This document shows, piece after piece, positions 1-5,709 of a stretch of 5,709 bases of DNA (within the stretch, counting starts at the first letter, position 1; every line of letters starts with the position of its first letter). The DNA lies in contig JAIENH010000730.1 of NCBI GenBank assembly GCA_019751475.1, positions 1 through 5,709 on the forward strand. Reading direction: 5' to 3'. Under the pieces are notes generated by a model. That model saw only the letters and a list, made by a program, of their open reading frames with translations. It did no database searches and had not been told where the DNA came from. The translations under genes and the position numbers were made by a program. The DNA comes from Cyclobacteriaceae bacterium. Its GTDB lineage: Bacteria > Bacteroidota > Bacteroidia > Cytophagales > Cyclobacteriaceae.

Positions 1-1301
1 TGCGCGCTTATGATGCCATGTGGCCCTGGCTCGAACTTGATCTCAGCTATGCCGACAACATGGGCTTCTTGCTCTTTCTTGTATTGTTGTTGATTGCTAC
101 GGCCGTTATTGCCGGATCGTATCCCTCTTTTTACATCACCTCGTTTGAACCGGTAAGTATTCTCAAAGGAAAGGCAAAGTTCGGTGGTACGAATTGGTTT
201 ACACGTGTGCTGCTGGGCGGGCAGTTTGTGATTTCGTTGTTGGCCATTATTATGGGAGTTGCTTTTTATCAAAATGGAAAATTCCAACAGGAATATGATT
301 TGGGCTTTGCAACGCACGGAGTTATTTCTGTCTGGGTCAATAATGAAGCGGGATACAATACCTATCGAGATGCGCTTGCCTCGAACAAAGACATTGAATT
401 GATTGCAGGCACACGTCACCACATCGCCAATTCGTGGTACAACGACCCGGTAAAATATGAATCAACCGAACGCGAAGTGGATATCATGGAGGTAGGTGAT
501 GGCTATTTCGATGCCATGAGCATGACACTATTGTCAGGACGCAATTTTCAAAAGGATTCAGAGACAGATCGCAAAGAATCTGTGCTTGTTACTGAAGAGT
601 TTATCAAAGAATTTGGCTGGAAAGATGATGCAGTTGGCAAGCGCGTGGTGTGGATGGACACCGTGCAATTGTATGTGATTGGTGTGGTAAAGAACATTTA
701 TGCCCGTGCCCTGTGGAACCCGATCGAGCCGATGATGATCCGCTATGCGGCCAAAGACAAATATCAGCAGGTGGTAGTGAAAGTACCACCCGCCAAGATG
801 GCTTCCGTCAACGAGTTTATGGAAAAGAAATGGAAAGAGGTTTTTCCCAACACCTTGTACAATGGCCAATTCATTGATCGCGAACTGCAAGAGACAAACG
901 ACATCAATAAAAACGTGTCGGTGATGTTTGGGTTTCTTGGCTTCTTCGCTGCTCTGATGACAGGCATTGGCTTGTTCACGCTGGTATCGCTCAACATCGT
1001 AAAGAAGATGAAAGAGATCGGTGTCCGCAAGGTGCTGGGCGCTTCGGTTGCCAACATTGCTGGCGTTATCAATTTTGAATTTATTGTCAACCTGGGTATC
1101 GCCTCAGTTATTGGAGGGGCAGCCGGTTTCTTTGGGGCTGATTTCCTGATGGATTCGATTTGGGAGTACTACCAGAAGTTGGGCTTCACTACGCTCTTCA
1201 TTTCCGTTTCAGTGATGGCGATAGTGGCTGTCTCAGCCGTTGGGTATAAGACCATCAGCACGGCTTCACTGAACCCAACCAAGACCTTGCGGGATGAGTA
1301 A
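1..1301 (+). CDS. MacB/FtsX-type ABC transporter permease, C-terminal part (5' end outside window)
   Basis: This is the C-terminal half of a large inner-membrane ABC permease of the MacB/FtsX class; such proteins couple ATP hydrolysis by a separate partner to work on the periplasmic side. The frame is open to the window edge, so the Met codon at 18 is internal. Counting from that Met, a membrane segment at about 16-38 runs into AGSYPSFYITSFEP, which closes a first FtsX module. A second module follows: a membrane segment at about 62-86, a periplasmic MacB-like domain at about 90-298, and membrane segments near 301-326, 347-375 and 388-413. EIGVRKVLGAS (333-343) is the conserved FtsX cytoplasmic loop, and the end NPTKTLRDE is the usual family terminus. 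The layout matches the second half of the next gene, so the full protein is probably near 800 residues. Odd point: where the downstream paralogue has VVKDFNF, this one reads VVKNIYA (223-229). No ATP-binding domain is visible. The substrate cannot be inferred. Confidence 0.93.
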   Translation, partial: RAYDAMWPWLELDLSYADNMGFLLFLVLLLIATAVIAGSYPSFYITSFEPVSILKGKAKFGGTNWFTRVLLGGQFVISLLAIIMGVAFYQNGKFQQEYDLGFATHGVISVWVNNEAGYNTYRDALASNKDIELIAGTRHHIANSWYNDPVKYESTEREVDIMEVGDGYFDAMSMTLLSGRNFQKDSETDRKESVLVTEEFIKEFGWKDDAVGKRVVWMDTVQLYVIGVVKNIYARALWNPIEPMMIRYAAKDKYQQVVVKVPPAKMASVNEFMEKKWKEVFPNTLYNGQFIDRELQETNDINKNVSVMFGFLGFFAALMTGIGLFTLVSLNIVKKMKEIGVRKVLGASVANIAGVINFEFIVNLGIASVIGGAAGFFGADFLMDSIWEYYQKLGFTTLFISVSVMAIVAVSAVGYKTISTASLNPTKTLRDE

Positions 1302-1356
1302 GAAAAAAAAGTTATAAATGCTTGTAACCATCGTGGTGAAAAAGGCGTCTCATCCC

Positions 1357-1422
1357 TAAAATCCTAAACCTTGGTCGATTTTATGTAGTGTCAGCCCCAC
1401 TAGGGGCCTCGATAGGATTTTA
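1357..1422. repeat. Nested inverted repeats in the spacer between the two permease genes
   Basis: TAAAATCCTA (1357-1366) is perfectly complemented by TAGGATTTTA (1413-1422), 46 bases apart. Inside the enclosed stretch lies a second perfect hairpin, GCCCC (1394-1398) and GGGGC (1403-1407) around the loop ACTA. Transcribed, this could fold as a long-range stem enclosing a GC-rich hairpin. The structure ends 17 bases before the ATG of the downstream permease. No T-tract directly follows the GC-rich hairpin, so it is a poor intrinsic terminator. It could be an attenuator, an mRNA processing or stability element, or a chance fold. No good TANNTTTG promoter element was found in this spacer, which favours read-through from the upstream gene. 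Confidence 0.5.
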
Positions 1423-1439
1423 CCATTACCCCACTTGTT

Positions 1440-3854
1440 ATGTTTAAAAATTACTTCCTCATCGCTTTTCGCAACATTCGCAAGCATGCATTTTACTCAT
1501 CCATCAACATTATTGGATTGGCTGTGGGCGTCACCGCCTGCCTGTTCATTATTCTGTATGTAGCCGATGAACTTAGCTACGATTCGTTTCACAAGGATAC
1601 TGATAATATCTTCCGCATCGGCCTCCACGGCAAGATTGCGGGCCAGGAAATCAATACGGCTAACTCCTGTCCTCCGCTGGCCGCAGCGTTGATAAGCCAA
1701 ATACCCGGAGTAGAATCGGCTATCCGACTCAATCGCAGAAACAACATGGTGTTCAAGAATGGTGATAAAGCATTCACAGAAGACAAGGTACTTGTCGCGG
1801 ACTCCAACTTCTTCGAGTTTTTCAGTTTCAAACTTTTGGAAGGAGACCCCGCCACTGCATTGAAGGAACCCAACAGCGTAGTGCTCACACCCGCCTTGGC
1901 ACAAAAATATTTTGATGGTCCAGCGCTGGGTAAACTGCTTACCATGGGCAATCAAAACAAATCTTTTAAAGTAACAGGCATTGTGGCCGATCCGCCACAC
2001 AATTCGCACGTGACGTTTATCGCCATTACCTCTACGAGCTCGGAAAAGGACTATTACGACAGCCCTATTTGGTTGAACAATGGATTGTACACCTACTTCC
2101 GTAAATCGCCCGCTACAGCCATAGCAGATATTTCTTCCAAGCTCAATGAAGTGACTGACCAGCACGTGGCACCAGAGGTTGAGCGTTTCATGGGTATTTC
2201 GATTGCCAAATTCCGCGAAAGCGGAAACGAATATGGATATTTTACTTATCCTTTGCTTGACTCGCATTTATATTCAAATGTTCGCGATGATATTGAACCT
2301 TCTGGTAATATTGAATACGTGTTCATCTTAAGCGGGGTGGGTTTGTTTATATTGGTGATTGCTTGCATCAACTTCATGAACCTTTCCACGGCACGCTCAG
2401 CTGGCCGCGCGAAAGAAGTCGGGCTGAGAAAAACACTCGGTTCGGTCAAGAGTCAGATGATTGGTCAGTTTTTGTCAGAGTCTGTGATCTACGGTGCGGT
2501 GGCAGTTGTCTTGGCTATTGCTCTTACGTTTGTGCTGTTGCCACAATTCAATTTGCTTTCTGGTAAGGCTCTTGAATTTAGTGCGCTCTTTAGTCCTGTA
2601 TTTATAGCAGGCGCACTTGGCTTAATTCTGGTCATCGGATTGATGGCTGGCAGTTATCCGGCTTTTTACCTGACATCATTCAACCCTGTGGAGGTAATGA
2701 AAGGAAAAGTGCGTGCAGGTCTGAAGAGCAAAGGCATTCGCAGTGGTCTCGTAGTATTTCAATTCGCTCTTTCCATCATTCTGATTATTTGTACAGTCAT
2801 TGTCTATCAACAAATTCAATTCTTGCAGAGTCGCAACATGGGCCTTGACAAGCACGGTGTGTTGGTAATAAACAATGCGGGTCGCTTGGGCACGAACCGT
2901 GAGGCTTACAAGAATTTAATGTTGCAACAAACGGGCATTGAGAAAGCGAGTTTCACCAACAATGTTTTTCCCGGTGTGAACAATACTACTGCTTTCCGTT
3001 CGGCTGTGGATCGTAAAGACCACATCATGGGTACTTACTTTGCTGATGTAGATCATGCCGATGTCATGAAGTTTGAGATGGCACAAGGGCGTTTCTTCTC
3101 ACGCGAGTTTCCGTCTGATACAATGGCCGTAATCATTAACGGGGCAGCGGTGCGTGAGTTAATGTGGGAGAAGCCACTGGAAGAAAAGCTGATTGTATTT
3201 GATGGTGATAACAATGCACCCAAAGAAGTGCCGATGAATGTGATTGGTGTTGTGAAGGATTTCAACTTTGAATCGTTTAAAACACAAGTGCGTCCCATGG
3301 TGTTGCGGGTGACTAAGATTTCAAACAACCTCCTGATACGCTATTCCGGCAAACCGGCTGACGCCATTGCTCAGGCGGAGAAACTTTGGAAGCAATACGC
3401 ATCGGGTGATCCGTTTGAGTATTCCTTCCTGGATGAGAACTTTGATGAGTTATTCCGCGAAGAGCAACGTCTTAGCAAATTATTTCTTGTATTCACAGGC
3501 CTGGCCATCTTTATTGCATGCCTAGGCTTATTCGCTCTGGCCTCGTTTACAGCAGAGCAGCGCACAAAAGAAATTGGCATTCGCAAAGCGATGGGTGCAA
3601 CGGAATTGAACATCACGGCCCTGCTATCAAGAGAGTTCGTGTTGTTGGTGGTTATTTCCATTGTGTTGGCGGTTGTGCCGGCTTATTTCCTTATGAACCA
3701 ATGGCTGGGTCAGTTTGCCTATAAAGTAAATATGAGTGTGCAGGTGTTCGTCTTCAGCGGAGCTGCGGCTATCCTTATTGCACTGACAACGGTGGTATTT
3801 CAGTCCCTGAGGGCTGCGATGGCTAAGCCAGTGAACTCCTTGCGCTATGAATAA
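1440..3854 (+). CDS. MacB/FtsX-type ABC transporter permease, double-module, complete (804 aa)
   Basis: This is a complete inner-membrane ABC permease with two consecutive MacB-periplasmic-domain plus FtsX modules, the usual form of this family in Bacteroidota. The start is secure: the N-terminus MFKNYFLIAFRNIRKHAFYS is typical, an in-frame TAG lies at 1413-1415, and no other ATG lies between. Module 1 has a membrane segment at about 20-44, a periplasmic domain at about 46-288, then segments near 290-315, 345-367 and 385-410, with the loop KEVGLRKTLGS (325-335) and AGSYPAFYLTSFNPV at its end. Module 2 has a segment at about 433-457, a periplasmic domain at about 460-678 containing VVKDFNFESF (604-613), segments near 680-704, 730-752 and 767-790, and the loop KEIGIRKAMGA (710-720). 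It ends AKPVNSLRYE. It has no Walker A motif, so an external ATPase is required. It lies 138 bases after a related permease on the same strand, suggesting an array arisen by duplication. No Shine-Dalgarno sequence is seen. Substrate is unknown; lipid, peptide or drug efflux, or signalling to cell-wall enzymes, are possible. Confidence 0.96.
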   Translation: MFKNYFLIAFRNIRKHAFYSSINIIGLAVGVTACLFIILYVADELSYDSFHKDTDNIFRIGLHGKIAGQEINTANSCPPLAAALISQIPGVESAIRLNRRNNMVFKNGDKAFTEDKVLVADSNFFEFFSFKLLEGDPATALKEPNSVVLTPALAQKYFDGPALGKLLTMGNQNKSFKVTGIVADPPHNSHVTFIAITSTSSEKDYYDSPIWLNNGLYTYFRKSPATAIADISSKLNEVTDQHVAPEVERFMGISIAKFRESGNEYGYFTYPLLDSHLYSNVRDDIEPSGNIEYVFILSGVGLFILVIACINFMNLSTARSAGRAKEVGLRKTLGSVKSQMIGQFLSESVIYGAVAVVLAIALTFVLLPQFNLLSGKALEFSALFSPVFIAGALGLILVIGLMAGSYPAFYLTSFNPVEVMKGKVRAGLKSKGIRSGLVVFQFALSIILIICTVIVYQQIQFLQSRNMGLDKHGVLVINNAGRLGTNREAYKNLMLQQTGIEKASFTNNVFPGVNNTTAFRSAVDRKDHIMGTYFADVDHADVMKFEMAQGRFFSREFPSDTMAVIINGAAVRELMWEKPLEEKLIVFDGDNNAPKEVPMNVIGVVKDFNFESFKTQVRPMVLRVTKISNNLLIRYSGKPADAIAQAEKLWKQYASGDPFEYSFLDENFDELFREEQRLSKLFLVFTGLAIFIACLGLFALASFTAEQRTKEIGIRKAMGATELNITALLSREFVLLVVISIVLAVVPAYFLMNQWLGQFAYKVNMSVQVFVFSGAAAILIALTTVVFQSLRAAMAKPVNSLRYE

Positions 3855-3870
3855 GAGGTAATAAGAGGTA
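3851..3870. repeat. Perfect 10-bp tandem duplication across the permease stop codon
   Basis: The unit ATAAGAGGTA occurs twice back to back (3851-3860 and 3861-3870). The first copy contains the TAA stop (3852-3854) of the permease. The second copy lies wholly downstream, so a change in copy number would not alter the protein. It looks like a replication-slippage duplication. No third copy is present. Confidence 0.85.
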
Positions 3871-3895
3871 AGTTGTCCACAATTTGGTTGGGAAG

Positions 3896-3918
3896 GTGCT
3901 GATGATCAGCACATTTTC
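3896..3918 (+). terminator. Probable weak intrinsic terminator after the permease gene
   Basis: GTGCTGA (3896-3902) and TCAGCAC (3906-3912) form a perfect 7-bp stem with the three-base loop TGA, followed by ATTTTC (3913-3918). It lies 41 bases after the permease stop and before the next gene's promoter, the expected place for a terminator. The T-run is short and the stem only moderately GC-rich, so termination may be partial. An outer pair, TCCACA (3876-3881) with TGTGGA (3921-3926), could extend the fold. Confidence 0.5.
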
Positions 3919-3979
3919 AATGTGGAAAAGATGTGGATGCTTCTCTTCACATTAGCTTAATAATCTGGTGATGGGGTGG

Positions 3980-3999
3980 TAATTTTGATTGAATCAAAA
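3980..3999 (+). promoter_or_regulatory. Bacteroidota-type -7 element overlapped by a perfect 8+8 bp palindrome (putative operator)
   Basis: TAATTTTG at 3980-3987 matches the Bacteroidota -7 consensus TANNTTTG exactly. The -33 region is weak: TTAA at 3957-3960, 19 bases upstream, instead of TTTG. Transcription would begin near 3992-3996, giving a leader of only about 15 bases before the ATG at 4010. TTTTGATT (3983-3990) and AATCAAAA (3992-3999) form a perfect dyad around one central G, covering most of the -7 element and the likely start point. That position would suit a repressor excluding RNA polymerase. The motif match and palindrome are seen directly; operator function is inferred. No regulator gene lies in the window. 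Confidence 0.5.
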
Positions 4000-4009
4000 A
4001 TTCAACCCT

Positions 4010-4243
4010 ATGGAAAAGAAGAAAGTGTCGAAGAAGGCGTTGCGTAGCTTGTTGAAAGACTCCGTTCAGCAGTCCATCAGCCATTTGCAGTTGCCGGAAG
4101 CGAATAAGAAAGTGAAGAAGATTATCAATCGCAGCTCCAAGAAGCTGGCGTCTGAATTCTCACATTTATTGAAGAAGGAATTTAAGAGAAGCAAGCCCAA
4201 GAAGACTAAGGCCGATAAGGCTGTTGAGTCGGTGGCGGCTTGA
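4010..4243 (+). CDS. Small, highly basic lysine-rich protein of unknown function (77 aa)
   Basis: I do not recognise a named family. The ATG at 4010 is preferred over an in-frame TTG at 3989, because that TTG lies inside the palindrome and upstream of the inferred transcription start. The 77-residue product has 20 Lys and 3 Arg against 7 acidic residues, a net charge of about +16, and no Cys, Trp or Tyr. There is no signal peptide or membrane segment, so it is probably cytoplasmic. Residues 1-56 look helical and amphipathic, with hydrophobics spaced along KKALRSLLKDSV (8-19) and KKVKKIINRSSKKLASEF (33-50). The tail from about 57 (FKRSKPKKTKADKA) is flexible and resembles histone H1-like lysine tails. 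Binding to DNA, RNA or the ribosome is plausible from charge alone but unproven. Its own promoter and a strong terminator 20 bases after the stop argue for a real, separately transcribed gene. No Shine-Dalgarno sequence is seen. Confidence 0.75.
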   Translation: MEKKKVSKKALRSLLKDSVQQSISHLQLPEANKKVKKIINRSSKKLASEFSHLLKKEFKRSKPKKTKADKAVESVAA

Positions 4244-4263
4244 TCTAAACCGAATCCTTAAAG

Positions 4264-4324
4264 AACCCCTGATAGGGAGCCAGGTGCAAGCCTCGTTCTC
4301 GTCAGGGGTTTATTTTTTCTTCTT
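4264..4324 (+). terminator. Strong intrinsic terminator of the small basic gene, with an unusually long loop
   Basis: AACCCCTGA (4264-4272) pairs perfectly with TCAGGGGTT (4302-4310), followed by a T-rich tract TATTTTTTCTTCTTT to about 4325. It begins 20 bases after the stop at 4243. The 29-base loop (4273-4301) is longer than usual but can fold further: GAG (4277-4279) with CTC (4298-4300) and AGG (4282-4284) with CCT (4291-4293). It reads well only on the + strand, as the minus-strand side lacks a good T-run. Confidence 0.85.
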
Positions 4325-4341
4325 TATTCCTATGGTGATGT

Positions 4342-4391
4342 TTGTATCAAGCCCTGGTCTTGGCCGACCATCAAAAAATTGTATCAAACCC
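4342..4391. repeat. Near-perfect 13-bp direct repeat flanking a small dyad, upstream of the Asp-box gene
   Basis: TTGTATCAAGCCC (4342-4354) recurs as TTGTATCAAACCC (4379-4391), 12 of 13 bases identical and 37 bases apart start to start. Between them lies a 5-bp inverted repeat, TGGTC (4355-4359) and GACCA (4366-4370). The position between a terminator and a gene start suggests a regulatory region with paired protein sites, but no regulator is known. Promoter candidates here are each one base off TANNTTTG: GATGTTTG at 4337-4344 and TACTTTTC at 4405-4412. Neither has a well-spaced -33 element, so I assign no promoter. Confidence 0.4.
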
Positions 4392-4433
4392 ACGGCATCT
4401 TTTCTACTTTTCTTGTCATAAAATCATCCTGCT

Positions 4434-5709
4434 ATGAAATTCATTCTATTTGCCAGCCTTGCTTTTTTCGCATTCAATGTTGGGGCTCAATCCTACGATC
4501 CAAAAACTTTTGCCGACTTGAGATTTCGGTTTATTGGCCCGGATGGAAACCGTGCCATAGCTGTGGTTGGTGAACCGGGCAATCCCAACGTATCATACAT
4601 TGGCGCGGCATCTGGCGGCATCTGGAAGACCGAAGACATGGGTTTTCATTGGAAGCCAGTATTTGACGAAACCGATGATAGCTCCATCGGTGCATTGGCC
4701 ATCGCGCCTTCTAACCCTAAGCAAGTGTGGGCAGGTACGGGTGAAACGTTTTTAATTCGCCCGGCACATGCCGTTGGAAATGGTGTCTATAAATCTTCGA
4801 ATGCGGGTAAAACGTGGAAGAAGATGGGACTGGAGAAAACATTTTTGATTAGTCGCGTGATTGTACATCCTACTGATACCAATACGGTGTACGTGGCCAC
4901 GCTGGGCCATGCGCGCGATCCGCAGCAGGAGAGAGGCGTTTATAAAACTATTGATGGAGGAAAGAATTGGGAACGGATTTTTTTCGTGAATGAAAATACA
5001 GGCTGCTCCGACATGGCCATGGATACCAAAGATCCCAACACACTGTTTGCGGCTATGTGGGAAGTGGAGATCAAAACCTGGAACTTGAAAAGCGGAGGAG
5101 CTGGCAGCGGCATTTATCGCTCGAAAGACGGTGGTAAAACCTGGCAGCCTCTGCGCAACGGTCTCGAGAGCGGATCTACACATCCTGTTGGGAAGACATC
5201 CGTTGATGTAGCCTTCACCGACCCCAAGCGCGTGTATGCATTAGTGGAAGACAAAGAACCACGACTGTATCGCTCCGATGATGGTGGAGATAGTTGGAAG
5301 TTGATGCAACAAGACCATAGCATGGGGCAACGGGCAGGCTACTACACACGCCTTCGTGTGTCGACAAAAAATGAAAATGAATTGTATACGATCTGTGTGG
5401 GAATAAAAAAATCAATAGACGGTGGCAAGTCGTTTGACAAGACCTTTGGACCATGGTCTGCCGGTGGAGATAATCATGACATGTGGTTTGATCCCAAGCT
5501 GCCTGATCGCATCATGTGTGCTCATGACGGCTGTACTAACCTTTCGTTTAATGGAGGCAGGACATGGAAGAACATTAATCTGCCCATTGCGCAGATGTAT
5601 CACATTGCTGTGGATGATCAAATACCCTACTATGTGTATTCCAACCGGCAAGATGCGTGGTCGTATCGCGGGCCCAGCCGTAGTCTGGAAGGCTGGTCGA
5701 TACCGCTGG
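4434..5709 (+). CDS. Secreted BNR/Asp-box (VPS10/sortilin-like) beta-propeller protein, 3' end outside window
   Basis: The frame is open from ATG 4434 to the window end (425 codons, no stop). The N-terminus MKFILFASLAFFAFNVGAQS is a signal peptide with likely cleavage after GAQ, so the protein is exported. The mature part carries seven Asp-box-like turns (pattern S/T-x-D-x-G-x-T/S-W), at 66-73, 121-128, 172-179, 230-237, 281-288, 327-334 and 371-378. The cleanest are TIDGGKNW, SKDGGKTW and SDDGGDSW. The first (TEDMGFHW) is degenerate, the second and seventh have Asn for Asp, and the sixth ends in Phe instead of Trp. Stretches such as SGGIWKTED (60-68), WAGTGE (99-104) and GGDNHDMWFDP (344-354) are typical of large exported WD40/YVTN/BNR-like proteins, often annotated as glycosyl hydrolase or sortilin-like; those usually reach about 1000 residues, so more than half is probably missing. 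Asp boxes are structural and do not show catalysis. A type IX secretion tail, if any, lies beyond the window. It follows a strong terminator, so it likely starts a new transcription unit. Confidence 0.93.
   Translation, partial: MKFILFASLAFFAFNVGAQSYDPKTFADLRFRFIGPDGNRAIAVVGEPGNPNVSYIGAASGGIWKTEDMGFHWKPVFDETDDSSIGALAIAPSNPKQVWAGTGETFLIRPAHAVGNGVYKSSNAGKTWKKMGLEKTFLISRVIVHPTDTNTVYVATLGHARDPQQERGVYKTIDGGKNWERIFFVNENTGCSDMAMDTKDPNTLFAAMWEVEIKTWNLKSGGAGSGIYRSKDGGKTWQPLRNGLESGSTHPVGKTSVDVAFTDPKRVYALVEDKEPRLYRSDDGGDSWKLMQQDHSMGQRAGYYTRLRVSTKNENELYTICVGIKKSIDGGKSFDKTFGPWSAGGDNHDMWFDPKLPDRIMCAHDGCTNLSFNGGRTWKNINLPIAQMYHIAVDDQIPYYVYSNRQDAWSYRGPSRSLEGWSIPL

Noticed and set aside
1303..1311. A8 run after the first permease stop, read as a minus-strand T-tract terminator
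   Set aside because: No hairpin lies beside it on the correct side and there is no minus-strand gene for it to terminate.
1497..2267. Long open frame on the minus strand inside the complete permease gene (256 codons)
   Set aside because: It lies wholly opposite a strongly supported permease gene, its translation has no recognisable motif or domain, and it has no promoter or start context of its own.
3989..4009. In-frame TTG start at 3989 for the small basic protein
   Set aside because: The TTG lies inside the palindrome and at or before the inferred transcription start. The ATG at 4010 gives a natural Lys-rich N-terminus.
4224..4755. Three short overlapping + strand open frames (4224-4421, 4379-4573, 4567-4755)
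   Set aside because: The first runs through the terminator and gives low-complexity Ser/Phe-rich sequence. The others overlap the signal peptide and first Asp box of the exported protein in another frame.
4752..5651. Several minus-strand open frames opposite the Asp-box gene
   Set aside because: They are antisense to a gene with a signal peptide and seven repeated motifs, they overlap one another, and they show no domain signature.
1..5709. Search for tRNA or rRNA genes, CRISPR arrays, insertion sequences or toxin-antitoxin pairs
   Set aside because: No regularly spaced repeats, transposase motifs, terminal inverted repeats or RNA-gene signatures were seen. The small basic gene has no partner that would suggest a toxin-antitoxin pair.

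Overview
The window looks like chromosomal DNA of a Bacteroidota bacterium, most likely from the Cytophagia/Cytophagales side. The main reasons are the roughly 800-residue double-module MacB/FtsX-type permeases in tandem, the lack of Shine-Dalgarno sequences before the starts, one exact match to the Bacteroidota -7 promoter element (TANNTTTG), and a large secreted BNR/Asp-box protein of a type common in this phylum. This placement is inference from protein style; no taxonomic marker gene is present. All supported genes are on the + strand.

Layout. Positions 1-1301 hold the C-terminal half of one MacB/FtsX-type ABC transporter permease, cut by the window start. After a 138-base spacer containing nested inverted repeats, 1440-3854 encodes a complete paralogous permease of 804 residues. 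A 155-base spacer follows, with a 10-bp tandem duplication across the stop codon, a terminator-like hairpin, and a promoter overlapped by a perfect 8+8 bp palindrome. This leads into a very basic 77-residue protein of unknown function (4010-4243), which is closed by a strong intrinsic terminator (4264-4324). A 190-base spacer (4244-4433) with a near-perfect 13-bp direct repeat then precedes a secreted seven-Asp-box beta-propeller protein (4434 to the window end, C-terminus missing).

How the genes relate. The two permeases are probably one functional cluster: ABC permease subunits without their own ATPase, needing a LolD/MacB-type ATP-binding protein encoded elsewhere. The small basic gene appears to be its own transcription unit, with its own promoter and terminator, and has no visible link to the permeases. 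The Asp-box protein starts a further unit. I see no mobile element, CRISPR array, tRNA or rRNA. I do not see a clearly new multi-gene system. The most distinctive item is the small lysine-rich gene with its palindrome-covered promoter.
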